The notes beneath the pieces are model-generated. The model saw only the letters and a list, made by a program, of their open reading frames with translations, was not told where the DNA came from and ran no database searches. Below, one piece after another: positions 27,958 through 37,559 of a stretch of 64,000 bases of DNA. Each line of letters starts with the position of its first letter. Position 1 is the first letter of the stretch. Location of the stretch: positions 558,001 to 622,000 of the forward strand of contig NZ_CP009227.1 of assembly GCF_000775995.1 (NCBI RefSeq), given 5' to 3'. The DNA comes from Treponema sp. OMZ 838 (GTDB lineage Bacteria; Spirochaetota; Spirochaetia; Treponematales; Treponemataceae). Position numbers and translations under genes: made by a program.

Positions 27958-30359
27958 TTATTGCGATAGACGGCCCGGCAGGTTCGGGCAAAAGTACCGT
28001 TGCAAAAATGATCGCGGCGGATTTGGGCTTCACCTTTATGAACACCGGCAGCTTTTACCGTGCGCTCACCCTCGCAGTTCTGCGGTCATTAGGCGGGGAT
28101 GAAAGCGGCGCCGGCGCAGAAAAACCGGATTTGGAAAACGAAGTAAAGTGGACGGATTTCGCAAAAACCGTATCGCTTGAATACAAGCAGGACGGAATGT
28201 ATTTAGACGGATCCTGTGTGGAAGCATATCTCCGCAGCGATGCCGTGGAATCGGTTGTTGCAGCTCTCTCCGCGATTGTGCCAATTCGGCATCTCATCAA
28301 TAAAAAAATCCGTGCTGCGGCGGCAAAACTGAACATCGTCTGCGAAGGTAGAGATATGACCACCGTGGTATTTCCCGATGCCGAATGCAAGGTCTACCTC
28401 GATGCTTCCGCCGAGGCACGGGCACGGCGCCGCTTTGAACAAGGTACCAGCAATCTTTCGGAAGCCGAAATACGGAAAAGTATTGAAGAACGGGATGCTA
28501 TCGACCGGAATAAAAAAGAAGGCAGTCTAAAAATTGCTGAAGATGCTTTCTATTTAGATACATCGGACTTGACCATAATGCAGGTTTGTGAGAAAATAAA
28601 AGACAAAATACACGATAAAGGGTTATTTATGGAACAAAAGGAAGTGGCAATGGATGCAGTTACAAATTCCGATCAGAGCATCCAAACACAATTACCAGAG
28701 GAGTATTTAAATTTTGAATCTCCTGAAGTCGGAACATTAAAAGAAGGCCGTATTATCGCGATAACTGATGATTCGGTTTTTATTGACGTTGGCGGTAAAT
28801 CGGAAGGACGCGTCGCACGCGAAGAATTTACCGAAGAGCCCAAGATCGGCGATACCGTACAGGTATACATTGAAAAGACCGAGGCAACTGACGGTAAGCT
28901 GATTATTTCCAAAGAAAAAGCAGACCGTAACATTTTACGCAAAGAGTTGCAAAATGCATATCGGAATAAAACTCCGGTAACAGGCGTCATCAAAAAGCTT
29001 GTAAACAAAAGCGGATATGATGTCGATCTCGGTGCAAATATGATTGCATTCTTACCGATCAGTCAAGCTGCTGCGCAGAAAGTAGACAAGCCTGAATCCC
29101 TGTTAGGCGAAAAGGGATCTTTCTATATTGAAAAGATGGTCTTTGACCGCAAGGGAAACAGAGATAATATTGTAGTTAATAGAAGAAAATATCTTGAAGA
29201 TACGCTGGAAAAAAACCGCGAGGCATTTTTTGAAAATACCAATATCGGTGACGTTGTAAAAGGTACCGTAAAAAGCTTTACCAGCTTCGGAGCATTTATC
29301 GATCTCGGCGGTTTTGACGGTTTGCTCCATATCAACGATATGAGCTGGGGCCATGTTACCCGTCCGAAGGATTTCGTTAAAAAAGGTCAAGAAATCGATC
29401 TAAAAGTTATCAGACTTGATCCGGCTGAAAAGCGCATCAATCTTTCATTAAAGCATTTTACACCTGATCCATGGCTTGAATTTGAAGATAAATTCCAAGT
29501 AAACGATATCGTAAAAGGTCATGTTACAAAGATTACCGATTTCGGCGCCTTTGTAGAATTATCCGAAGGTATCGAAGGTCTTGTACACATCAGCGAATTC
29601 AGCTGGGTGAAAAAGGTGAGCAAGCCGAGCGATATGGTTAAAATCGGCGATGAAGTCGAATGCATGATCCTCGGCTACGATATTCAAGCTGGACGGGTCT
29701 CGCTCGGCTTAAAACAGGTAACGGCAAATCCGTGGGACAATATCGGCGAACGGTATCCTGTGGGCACCCGCTTAACCCGTAAAGTAGTTAAACTGACCAA
29801 CGCCGGTGCGTTTATCGAGCTTGAAGAAGGAATCGACGGATTCTTGCATGTCGATGATCTTTCGTGGACAAAACGGGTACGCCACCCGAACAGCGAGCTT
29901 GAAGCAGGTCAAGAGCTTGAAGTAATCGTTATCGAATGCAATCCGGCAGAACACCGCGTTCGCCTCGGCGTAAAGCAGTTGAGCGATGATCCGTGGAAGA
30001 CCTTTGCGGAAGCATATAAGCCTGGTTCAACCGTTGAAGGCGAAGTTACCTCGGTAACGGACTTTGGTATATTCGTAAAAGTGCCCGGTGATATCGAAGG
30101 CCTTATTCACAAGCAAAATCTTGTAGAAAACCGCGAAGATAATCCCGACGAAGTATTAAAGAAATACGCTGTCGGCGATAAAGTAAAAGCAGCTGTTCTT
30201 GACGTTAACGTTAAGGATAAGAAAACGGCTTTCTCAATTCGCGACTATAAGAAGCGCCTTCAACAAGAAGAACTCTCACGCTATATGTCCACCAAACAGG
30301 AAGACGGTGAGGGAGCCTTTACGTTGGGCGATCTTATGAAGAATAAAGCATCGGAATAG
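27954..30359 (+). CDS. cmk-rpsA: Cytidylate kinase fused to 30S ribosomal protein S1
   Basis: An 801-residue fusion. Residues 1-222 are cytidylate kinase, with P-loop GPAGSGKST (7-15), GRDMTTVVFPDA and the lid RRFEQGT. From about 226 comes ribosomal protein S1 with six S1 RNA-binding repeats: VFIDVGGKSEG, YDVDLGAN, GAFIDLGGFDGLLHI, GAFVELSEGIEGLVHI, GAFIELEEGIDGFLHV and GIFVKVPGDIEGLIHK. A fused arrangement is known in treponemes. An in-frame ATG at 28630, after AAAGGG, lies exactly at the junction and could also yield free S1. Confidence 0.93.
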   Translation: MIIAIDGPAGSGKSTVAKMIAADLGFTFMNTGSFYRALTLAVLRSLGGDESGAGAEKPDLENEVKWTDFAKTVSLEYKQDGMYLDGSCVEAYLRSDAVESVVAALSAIVPIRHLINKKIRAAAAKLNIVCEGRDMTTVVFPDAECKVYLDASAEARARRRFEQGTSNLSEAEIRKSIEERDAIDRNKKEGSLKIAEDAFYLDTSDLTIMQVCEKIKDKIHDKGLFMEQKEVAMDAVTNSDQSIQTQLPEEYLNFESPEVGTLKEGRIIAITDDSVFIDVGGKSEGRVAREEFTEEPKIGDTVQVYIEKTEATDGKLIISKEKADRNILRKELQNAYRNKTPVTGVIKKLVNKSGYDVDLGANMIAFLPISQAAAQKVDKPESLLGEKGSFYIEKMVFDRKGNRDNIVVNRRKYLEDTLEKNREAFFENTNIGDVVKGTVKSFTSFGAFIDLGGFDGLLHINDMSWGHVTRPKDFVKKGQEIDLKVIRLDPAEKRINLSLKHFTPDPWLEFEDKFQVNDIVKGHVTKITDFGAFVELSEGIEGLVHISEFSWVKKVSKPSDMVKIGDEVECMILGYDIQAGRVSLGLKQVTANPWDNIGERYPVGTRLTRKVVKLTNAGAFIELEEGIDGFLHVDDLSWTKRVRHPNSELEAGQELEVIVIECNPAEHRVRLGVKQLSDDPWKTFAEAYKPGSTVEGEVTSVTDFGIFVKVPGDIEGLIHKQNLVENREDNPDEVLKKYAVGDKVKAAVLDVNVKDKKTAFSIRDYKKRLQQEELSRYMSTKQEDGEGAFTLGDLMKNKASE

Positions 30360-30379
30360 TTTTGCTGTGAGAGCAGCGT

Positions 30380-31864
30380 ATGTATATTTCAGGCCGTATT
30401 TTACCCGAAAGATTAGCTGCTCTCATCAACACCCCCTTATTCACCCGCGGAGCTTCGGCTTCGGGTGATACCTTGCTCGAAATAATTCTCCGTTCGAGTA
30501 TGCAAGCAGTGGATAGTACCGCTGCTTCTCTTTTTTTAGCGGATGAAACGTTAGAAAAAGCCCAAACGGTTGCATATATATGCGATGATACCTTTTATCG
30601 CTTTAACGCAAAAAAAGAATTATCGGCAGCAGCGGCGTGGGTGTTACGGCAAAACGAACCGCTAAGAATGAATACACCCGATGCGGAAAGCCGTTTTACC
30701 TCCAACGGTATGGACGGAACTTCTTGTTCAACATCGGGGTTTATCGCAGTACCGCTGTGTGTGGAGGATTCACGTATCGGTGTCCTTCAAGCAGTGGGGA
30801 AAAAAGACGGAGGGAATTTTTCAGAGTCCGATCTTTCGTTATTGAGCCTTGCAGCCGGATACGCTGCACCGCTTTATCGTACTTCATGCGCATATCAGGT
30901 TTATGCGGATGCTGTAAAGCAAAGGGAGCAAAGAACAGACTATATAACGGAAGAAACACCTTTTATAGCGTCCAGTCCGGTAATGCGGGAGAAATTTGAA
31001 CTCTGTAAACAGCTTGCATTCTCCGATATACCGGTACTCATTATAGGTGAAAACGGGGTAGGAAAAGCATCGGTTGCAAAGCAGCTGCATATTCACAGCC
31101 GCCGTGCGGATCATCCCTTTATTCGTGTGAACTGTACCGAACCGGCAGAACAGCTGCTTGCGCACCACTTATTCGGCGGTGCTGCAGACGGTACGTCCGT
31201 TACCGATGCCTCCGATAAAAGCTGTTTTCAACAAGCCGAAGGCGGTACCTTATTCCTTGATGAGGCGGCAGCCATTCCGCTTTCACTGCAGAAAAGGCTT
31301 TTAGACAGGATTTTACAGCTTGAACAAAGCGGCCGGAACATACGGTTGATAGCTTCAACCTCCCGCGACCTTGAACGCTTAACTCGCGAAGGAGACTTTC
31401 TGTCGGAACTGTACGGCAAATTAAACGTACTGCCGCTGTACATACCGCCGTTACGGCAACGCAAAGAAGACATCGAAGCGCTTGCACAGTTTTTTTTGCG
31501 TCAGGCAGCACAGGAAATGCGGAAACCCTTTGCCGGTTTTTCGGCGGATGCTCAAGAGGCGTTACTGCAAGCGGAATGGAAGGAAAATATACGGGAACTA
31601 AAAAACAGCGTAGAATACGGATGCTTAAACGGATGTCCGCCGCTCGTTACCGCTGAATATTTATTTCCCCCTTCTGCGGCTGCGGTACTAACCGGAGAGA
31701 CCGGTGGACTTAAAACCGTGACAGACGTATTTAAACGGACATATATCCGAACAGTACTGGAGAAAACCGGCGGCAATCAAACGGCAGCAGCTTCGATACT
31801 GAAAATTCAAAGGACATATCTTTCACGGTTGATGAAAGAGCTAAACATAAAGGAGAACCTCTAA
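30380..31864 (+). CDS. GAF-AAA+ regulator of the NtrC family with degenerate sigma-54 loop
   Basis: A 494-residue protein: N-terminal GAF-like sensor (about 25-175), AAA+ ATPase (about 195-415) and a Fis-type helix-turn-helix (about 450-490, NQTAAASILKIQRTYLSRLMKEL). Walker A is GENGVGKAS and Walker B GGTLFLDEAA; the arginine-finger region ELYGKLNVLPLYIPPLRQRKEDI is kept. The sigma-54 contact loop GAFTGA is replaced by GAADGTSVTDAS. It may not activate sigma-54 promoters in the usual way. The stop codon lies inside a terminator-like hairpin. Confidence 0.88.
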   Translation: MYISGRILPERLAALINTPLFTRGASASGDTLLEIILRSSMQAVDSTAASLFLADETLEKAQTVAYICDDTFYRFNAKKELSAAAAWVLRQNEPLRMNTPDAESRFTSNGMDGTSCSTSGFIAVPLCVEDSRIGVLQAVGKKDGGNFSESDLSLLSLAAGYAAPLYRTSCAYQVYADAVKQREQRTDYITEETPFIASSPVMREKFELCKQLAFSDIPVLIIGENGVGKASVAKQLHIHSRRADHPFIRVNCTEPAEQLLAHHLFGGAADGTSVTDASDKSCFQQAEGGTLFLDEAAAIPLSLQKRLLDRILQLEQSGRNIRLIASTSRDLERLTREGDFLSELYGKLNVLPLYIPPLRQRKEDIEALAQFFLRQAAQEMRKPFAGFSADAQEALLQAEWKENIRELKNSVEYGCLNGCPPLVTAEYLFPPSAAAVLTGETGGLKTVTDVFKRTYIRTVLEKTGGNQTAAASILKIQRTYLSRLMKELNIKENL

Positions 31865-31885
31865 AAACTTCAGTTTTTTAGAGGT
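31857..31885 (+). terminator. Hairpin over the stop codon of the AAA+ regulator
   Basis: ACCTCTAAAAAC pairs with GTTTTTTAGAGGT. The TAA stop (31862-31864) lies in the left arm. It resembles the hairpins at 31957 and 37354. Confidence 0.6.
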
Positions 31886-31909
31886 TTACCTTAGATTTAT
31901 TTTGCGATG

Positions 31910-31950
31910 TTTCAATTTAAGTCATTACAGTAAAAAGACTTAAATTGAAA
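31910..31950. repeat. Inverted repeat TTTCAATTTAAGTC
   Basis: TTTCAATTTAAGTC (31910-31923) and GACTTAAATTGAAA (31937-31950) form a perfect 14-base stem around 13 bases, the second of three hairpins in a row. Confidence 0.8.
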
Positions 31951-31956
31951 CTCGTC

Positions 31957-31996
31957 GGGCATCTCTAAAAATCTAACCAAGTTTTTAGAGATGCCC
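31957..31996. repeat. Inverted repeat GGGCATCTCTAAAAA
   Basis: GGGCATCTCTAAAAA and TTTTTAGAGATGCCC form a perfect 15-base stem. The arm recurs upstream of the ODP operon (37354). Confidence 0.8.
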
Positions 31997-32018
31997 AAAG
32001 GATTAACGGGAGACCTAT

Positions 32019-32690
32019 ATGGCAGAACAAAACGACCAGACGCTTTCTTTTTCGGAACGCTGCGGACAATTTTTAACTCAGAATCGGAAACCGATTGTCA
32101 TTATACTGGGAGCAATCTGTGCGGTTGCGGCAATCGCTTTGATTGCATCATCACTCACTACACGCGCGGCGAAAAAGGCATCCGTAGAAACGGAGACAAT
32201 AATCTCCGAATGGACGGATTTACGGGATAAAAACGCCGAAGATATGACGGCTAAAGAAGATGCACTTGCCGAAAAACTTGAAAAGCAAGCCGCAGCAAAC
32301 GGCCACTCATACTCCGCATTTAGAGCCTACACAACCCTCGGCGAAATCTACGTACTGCGCAAGGATTGGGAAAAAGCACTCGCCTCTTACCAAAAGGCAG
32401 GAGAGGCTCTTCCGAAAGCGTATACTGCCGGTATCGCCTATTTTAATGCAGCAGTCTGCGCCGATGAATTGCAGCAGCATGATAAAGCTTTGGAACTGTA
32501 TACCTTGTCGGCAGCCTCAGACGACTTTCCGCTGAAGCCGCGAGCATTGTTTAACATCGGACGGCTTGAAGAAACCCTCGCTCATCCGGACAAAGCGATT
32601 GAAGCATATACCAAACTTACGGAATCATATCCCGATAATGATTGGACACTGCTTGCAAAATCGCGGATTATTGCACTTTCCATCAATTAG
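32019..32690 (+). CDS. Membrane-anchored TPR protein
   Basis: A 223-residue protein with one membrane segment (about 26-48, IVIILGAICAVAAIALIASS) and a C-terminal set of tetratricopeptide repeats, for instance YTTLGEIYVLRKDWEKALASYQKA and ALFNIGRLEETLAHPDKAIEAYTKL. The arrangement resembles YfgM-type periplasmic TPR proteins that work near the Sec translocon, a likely but unproven role. GGGAG precedes the ATG. Confidence 0.85.
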   Translation: MAEQNDQTLSFSERCGQFLTQNRKPIVIILGAICAVAAIALIASSLTTRAAKKASVETETIISEWTDLRDKNAEDMTAKEDALAEKLEKQAAANGHSYSAFRAYTTLGEIYVLRKDWEKALASYQKAGEALPKAYTAGIAYFNAAVCADELQQHDKALELYTLSAASDDFPLKPRALFNIGRLEETLAHPDKAIEAYTKLTESYPDNDWTLLAKSRIIALSIN

Positions 32691-32712
32691 CGGGAAAACA
32701 CTATAAGGGGCT

Positions 32713-33414
32713 ATGCAGCTGTTGCGGCTTTTATACCAACGATATACTTTTCTTTTTTGTTGTCTCTGCAGTCTGTTTATGACAACCTGCGGTATTCCGA
32801 ACTTGACCTATCTTGAAAAGCCGCATTCAGTACGTGAGAACAGTAATAGTGAAGATTTAAGTCAGCGGTACTGTCAATTCAAGACCGCTGATACGGCAAA
32901 TAGTGCTGTGACAGGCTTTCAAGGAACCGAAATTTACTATCGAATCTATGCACGGAAGGATGACTGCGAAAACGACCGCAGTCAAATCGACAAGTATAAT
33001 GATGATAACCCGTTCGAAGCGGCAAGGTATTTGGAAGAAACAAAGAAATACTATCGCTTAGAGACAAATCTGATATCAACACGTCCATTGATTGATAAAC
33101 ATTCTGCAGATGTTACTGTCCGCTTCCGCTTACAAGACTACGGTTCATCTCCTAGCGATCCAGCAAAGCTTATTGTAAACTCAGTTCAAAAAGGAATCCC
33201 ACAGAGAAATACTAGAATCTCTCCTACCAGACGTGCATTTAATAAAGACAATATCGCCGTAGGCGATAACGATGTACAGGCCGCCAGCTCGAGCGGAACG
33301 GAAATATACTGGTGCGTGAACTTTTATGCTGTCAGCTATGGATACACACCAGCACTTACTCCGCTCTACAGTGAATTAAAATCCCTCGGATATATTTTAA
33401 TAGAAAAAAATTAG
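32713..33414 (+). CDS. Lipoprotein of unknown function
   Basis: A 233-residue protein with a signal peptide and lipobox FMTTC (Cys about 26). The mature part contains RLQDYGSSPSDPAKLIVNSV and ends in GYTPALTPLYSELKSLGYILI. I do not recognise the family; it appears Treponema-specific. A weak AAGGGG lies before the ATG. It follows the TPR gene after 22 bases and is probably cotranscribed with it. Confidence 0.7.
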   Translation: MQLLRLLYQRYTFLFCCLCSLFMTTCGIPNLTYLEKPHSVRENSNSEDLSQRYCQFKTADTANSAVTGFQGTEIYYRIYARKDDCENDRSQIDKYNDDNPFEAARYLEETKKYYRLETNLISTRPLIDKHSADVTVRFRLQDYGSSPSDPAKLIVNSVQKGIPQRNTRISPTRRAFNKDNIAVGDNDVQAASSSGTEIYWCVNFYAVSYGYTPALTPLYSELKSLGYILIEKN

Positions 33415-33483
33415 TAAAACACTCAATAAGCGGCTCTATTTTAACGATATATAAAATATACGATTAAAGTAGAAGGGATAGTT

Positions 33484-35577
33484 ATGCTCAAAAGATTTCC
33501 GCTCAAAGCACGTTTATCAATTACTTTCGGTTTATTATTTGCCGTTTCAATGACAGTCATTAATGTTATTTCTATCAGCAGCTCCCGTCTCGCACTTATG
33601 CAGCAAGCGGCATCGCATCTAGTAACAGTAGCACAAAATCAAGCGGCAATATTTGAGCAAACATATATTGAAAAATTTAGAACACAAATGGAAACATTAG
33701 CACGAGGTTCCATAATTTCAAATACAGATATTCCTCTGTCTGAAAAAATAGAAATTTTAAAAAATGAGGCGGAAATAGCGAAGAAAGACGGATGCTTACG
33801 TATGCTCGTAACCGACACCCAAGGAAATGCGTATAGGACAGATGGTACAATGGCGAACGTTAAAAGCCTTGAATGGTTCCAAAAGAGCATACAAGGGGAA
33901 TTTTTCATTAGTACGCCGTACTCTTCCTTTAAAGACGGCTCGTTGGTCTGTACGGTAGCAGCGCCCATCTACGGAAAACACAAAACGATCATAGGCACAA
34001 TCGCAACCGTATATGACGGCTTAAAAATATATGAAACAATACGGAATGTAAAAATCGGAGAAACCGGCGAGGTTTATATCCTTGATAAAGACGGCACTAC
34101 TGTTGCCGACCATGACCTCGAGCTCATTTATTCGCAAGAAAATTCCTACGTAAAATCTCAATCGGATAAAAGCCTTGAAAGTGTCGGAAATTTTGAACAT
34201 ACCGCCGTTCAATCGGCAACTTCCGGTTCCGGCTCTTATGAATATAAAGGCGCGGTAAAAGATGCTGCATACGCAAAGATCCCGACAACGGGCTGGACAC
34301 TTATTGCAACGGATTATCGTCAAAAATACATGGGCGCCATTAGACTTATCATTATTATCGATACGATACTGGTCATCTTGGTGGTTTGTATTATTTATGC
34401 AGTCTCACTCGGACTTTCACGATCGCTGCAGAAGACAGCGGATGCGCTCAAAGAAATAGCACAGGGAACGGGAGACTTAACGGTCTCGCTGCCTGTTAAG
34501 GGAAAAGACGAGCTTACCGATATAGCACAGTACTTTAACGAAACAATCGGAAAGATAGCCGGAGCTATCCGTTCCATAGAAGCAAATACAGCTGATATGG
34601 AGGTCACGGGTACCAATCTTGCAGATAATATGCTTGAAACCGCAAGTGCAATACGGCAAATTACGGCAACAACAGAAACGGTAAAAGAGAAGATGATCAA
34701 CCAAGCGGCAAGTGTTACCGAAACGGCGGCAACCGTTGAAGAGATTATCAGAACAATCAAGCAATTGAATAGCAGCATCGAAACGCAAGCAGGCAGCGTC
34801 GCACAATCTTCGTCTTCAATAGAGCAGATGGTTGCAAATATTGCTTCGATCGGGCAAACACTCGGAAAAACCGATCAAATTATTAAAAACTTTGTTTCCG
34901 CCACGGGGGACGGAAAGGCAGCCTTGGTAACTTCCAATACGGTAACACAGAAGATTTCCGAAGAATCCGGTTCTTTAATGGAAGCCTCTAACGTTATTCA
35001 GCATATCGCCTCGCAAACCAACCTGCTTGCAATGAACGCAGCTATCGAGGCGGCTCATGCTGGAGAAGCAGGAAAAGGCTTTGCCGTTGTCGCCGATGAA
35101 ATCCGTAAACTTTCCGAAGACTCTGCAATACAAGGAAAGACAATTACGGTAACGCTTAAATCTTTAACTGCGGAAATTGAAACACTGTCAGCTTCATCTA
35201 AAATCGTAGAAGAAAAATTCAACTTAATTTTTGGATTGGCGGAACAAGTAAAATCAATGAGTGATCTTTTAACCGCTGCAATAAGAGAACAGGAACACGG
35301 CAGCAAAGAGATATTATCGGCTATTAAAAACATCAATACCGTAACAATGGAAGTGCAATCCGGCTCTGAAGAAATGTTGAAAGGCGGAGAAGGTGCAGCA
35401 CACGAAATGCATACACTTGACGAATTAACGCGCACTATCACCGACAGCATGAACGAGATGGCATCGGGCGCCATACAGATCAATAATGCCGTACAAGAAG
35501 TCAATATGATGACGCAGAAGAACCGAGAAAGTATCGAAAAACTGGCAAATGAAGTGGGAAAATTTAAGATCAATTAG
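33484..35577 (+). CDS. Methyl-accepting chemotaxis protein
   Basis: A 697-residue transmembrane chemoreceptor: first membrane segment (about 10-32), periplasmic dCache-type ligand domain (about 35-280), second segment (about 285-307, LIIIIDTILVILVVCIIYAV), HAMP (about 308-362) and a signalling domain whose hairpin tip reads NLLAMNAAIEAAHAGEAGKG. It feeds CheA-CheW. Ligand unknown; the dCache fold often binds amino acids or other small molecules. GAAGGGA precedes the ATG. Confidence 0.94.
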   Translation: MLKRFPLKARLSITFGLLFAVSMTVINVISISSSRLALMQQAASHLVTVAQNQAAIFEQTYIEKFRTQMETLARGSIISNTDIPLSEKIEILKNEAEIAKKDGCLRMLVTDTQGNAYRTDGTMANVKSLEWFQKSIQGEFFISTPYSSFKDGSLVCTVAAPIYGKHKTIIGTIATVYDGLKIYETIRNVKIGETGEVYILDKDGTTVADHDLELIYSQENSYVKSQSDKSLESVGNFEHTAVQSATSGSGSYEYKGAVKDAAYAKIPTTGWTLIATDYRQKYMGAIRLIIIIDTILVILVVCIIYAVSLGLSRSLQKTADALKEIAQGTGDLTVSLPVKGKDELTDIAQYFNETIGKIAGAIRSIEANTADMEVTGTNLADNMLETASAIRQITATTETVKEKMINQAASVTETAATVEEIIRTIKQLNSSIETQAGSVAQSSSSIEQMVANIASIGQTLGKTDQIIKNFVSATGDGKAALVTSNTVTQKISEESGSLMEASNVIQHIASQTNLLAMNAAIEAAHAGEAGKGFAVVADEIRKLSEDSAIQGKTITVTLKSLTAEIETLSASSKIVEEKFNLIFGLAEQVKSMSDLLTAAIREQEHGSKEILSAIKNINTVTMEVQSGSEEMLKGGEGAAHEMHTLDELTRTITDSMNEMASGAIQINNAVQEVNMMTQKNRESIEKLANEVGKFKIN

Positions 35578-35674
35578 GGGTTTAACCTAAGAATCCGCCG
35601 TGGCTCAAAAGTGTAGTTCTGAAAACATTTTTGGACGAGGACGGCAATGGTTTAGAACCGCAACAACGTTTCCT

Positions 35675-36532
35675 CTATTCTTTTTTCTGCAATAAGGTAC
35701 CCAAATGCTGGTGGCTGGTCTGTACTACTTCCAATACGGCGCTTGTCTCTTTTAAGAATGCTTCAATATCTTTAAGCGAGCTAAAACCGCCGTGGATAGT
35801 AGTATCCTGCTCTTTAATCGAAGAGGATATTTCTGCCAACGCAAGACCGGCTGCATCCAAAGTCTCTGAATTTTTATCATAGGTGGAAAGAATACCGGTG
35901 AATGATTCTTGAAACTTTGAAAAGAGTGAAATAAAAAGGGTCATACTTTCACTGATGCTTTTTACCGATGACTGTAACTCAGCCATTTTTGTCTCAATCA
36001 TTTTAGCAAAGGTGCCGGTTTTGGTAGAAAGGTTTCGTACCTCATTTGCAATAATTCTAAAACCGTCGCCCGCCTTGCCTGCATGAGCGGCTTCAATTGA
36101 AGCATTAATAGCCAAAATACCGGTTTTTATCGAAATGTTTTGGATATCTGAGACCATCGCTTTAACTTCACCGGTGTGTTCTTTGAGCGTTTCAAATGAG
36201 GCTGCTGTGGTTCGTGCAGTGGCTGCCGCTTCATCGATTTCACCAAGCCGATTATGGATTTCTTTTTGCAGTGTTTTTCGTCCGCTAAGCACCGCATCTA
36301 ATAAATCATCTACATGGTTCGCATTCGCAGCGGAAGAGCTACTCTCTTTTTGGATTTCTTCAAATACTGAAAGGATTGTTTCAAACCGTTGCTCCAGCTG
36401 CTCCATGGAGCTATTGATAATTTGAAACGAATGTCGCGTTACATAGTCTAATACAACGCCTTTATTGTACTTAACAACAATTTTATCTACTAAATCGGCA
36501 AAATTCTGCAGAGCTGCTTGTTCATCTACCAT
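35675..36532 (-). CDS. Soluble chemoreceptor partner of the di-iron sensor
   Basis: A 285-residue methyl-accepting protein without membrane segments. The signalling tip is ILAINASIEAAHAGKAGDGFRIIANEVRNLS, and the N-terminal 40 residues carry no recognisable sensor domain. The ODP gene lies 10 bases upstream on the same strand. In T. denticola such a pair is described: the di-iron protein supplies the oxygen/Fe sensing and the soluble receptor passes the signal to CheA. The same role is inferred here. Confidence 0.9.
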   Translation of the reverse strand: MVDEQAALQNFADLVDKIVVKYNKGVVLDYVTRHSFQIINSSMEQLEQRFETILSVFEEIQKESSSSAANANHVDDLLDAVLSGRKTLQKEIHNRLGEIDEAAATARTTAASFETLKEHTGEVKAMVSDIQNISIKTGILAINASIEAAHAGKAGDGFRIIANEVRNLSTKTGTFAKMIETKMAELQSSVKSISESMTLFISLFSKFQESFTGILSTYDKNSETLDAAGLALAEISSSIKEQDTTIHGGFSSLKDIEAFLKETSAVLEVVQTSHQHLGTLLQKKE

Positions 36533-36542
36533 ATATTATTCC

Positions 36543-37316
36543 CTAAAATAACCTATCAAGATAATCGACTCCGCATTGCAAATGAGAAAGCCAATTTAAG
36601 AAGAGCTCTACCTTGTCGTCTGTATAAATAGCCCCGTGCTGCGGCGCAATAATGACAGGATTTAATAGCCGTACAGCTTCAACCCAGCGCTTGACAATCT
36701 TATTGGCTGCCATATATCGGACATGGAACGGTTCGATCAACGGGATATGCTTTTGGAAATCATCGATAAAGAGCGTTTCATCTTCCTCTTTCTCAAACAC
36801 CGCAGCACCGATATCGCCGCTGAACAAAATACGGGAACATTCGTCAAAGAGTGAAAACTGCCCCGGAGAATGCATAAAGTGGGAGGGAATATAACGTATT
36901 TTGTTGCCGGAAGGTAAAGAAACGCTCATCCCTTTATCGGGGATACCGGTCATACGTGAAACGTCAACAATACCGAAGTGAGGCATAAAACGGAGCCAAA
37001 GAGAAGAAATATAAATCTGTGCCTGTGTAACACCAAGCCACAGAGCGATGCCCGAAGATACATCGGGATCTTGATGAGAGAAAAAGATGATGTCTATTTT
37101 ATCTACTGATATAAATCTACTGACGGCGGTTACTACCTGTGAAAAAAGATGTACCCCGCCCGGATCCAGCAGAATACCGCGGCCGTTATCAATGATGAGA
37201 TACTGCATGGTCTGTACGGCACCCTTCCGGTATTTTGTTTCGCCGCCCAGCCAGATAAATTTATGATTTTCATCTTCGTAAAGGATCTTACCTTGTATAT
37301 TTGTATCGCGTGTCAT
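36543..37316 (-). CDS. Oxygen-binding di-iron protein (ODP), chemotaxis sensor
   Basis: A 257-residue protein of the metallo-beta-lactamase/flavodiiron fold. The metal motif HxHxDH is changed to SHQDPDVSSG (about 80), with further ligands at SHFMHSPGQFSLFD (about 147), LFSGDIG and APQHG near the C-terminus. It matches the ODP class known from T. denticola, which binds iron and oxygen and couples to a chemoreceptor encoded next to it. A GAGGTGAT ribosome-binding site precedes the ATG. It lacks the flavodoxin domain of flavodiiron reductases. Confidence 0.88.
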   Translation of the reverse strand: MTRDTNIQGKILYEDENHKFIWLGGETKYRKGAVQTMQYLIIDNGRGILLDPGGVHLFSQVVTAVSRFISVDKIDIIFFSHQDPDVSSGIALWLGVTQAQIYISSLWLRFMPHFGIVDVSRMTGIPDKGMSVSLPSGNKIRYIPSHFMHSPGQFSLFDECSRILFSGDIGAAVFEKEEDETLFIDDFQKHIPLIEPFHVRYMAANKIVKRWVEAVRLLNPVIIAPQHGAIYTDDKVELFLNWLSHLQCGVDYLDRLF

Positions 37317-37353
37317 TATTTTTCTATCACCTCGTATTCAAAGACTGTATTTA

Positions 37354-37391
37354 GGGCATCTCTAAAAAACCGAGTTTTTTAGAGGTTCCCC
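37354..37391. repeat. Hairpin GGGCATCTCTAAAAAAC upstream of ODP
   Basis: GGGCATCTCTAAAAAAC-cga-GTTTTTTAGAGGTTCCCC, a close relative of the hairpin at 31957. It lies in the divergent space between the ODP operon and the lipoprotein at 37560. Confidence 0.75.
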
Positions 37392-37559
37392 TTAACAATA
37401 TACAAACGCAGTATACCGATAAATTAGGCGATAGACAAGCACACGCAGCATTTAAAGTCTGTACTCTCTTTTAAAAGATGCTGACAAATATCAAAAAAAA
37501 GTATATAGTACGGTTGGATTTCGAGCAAAAAAGCCCGTTTCTGCAAAGGAGTATATAAT

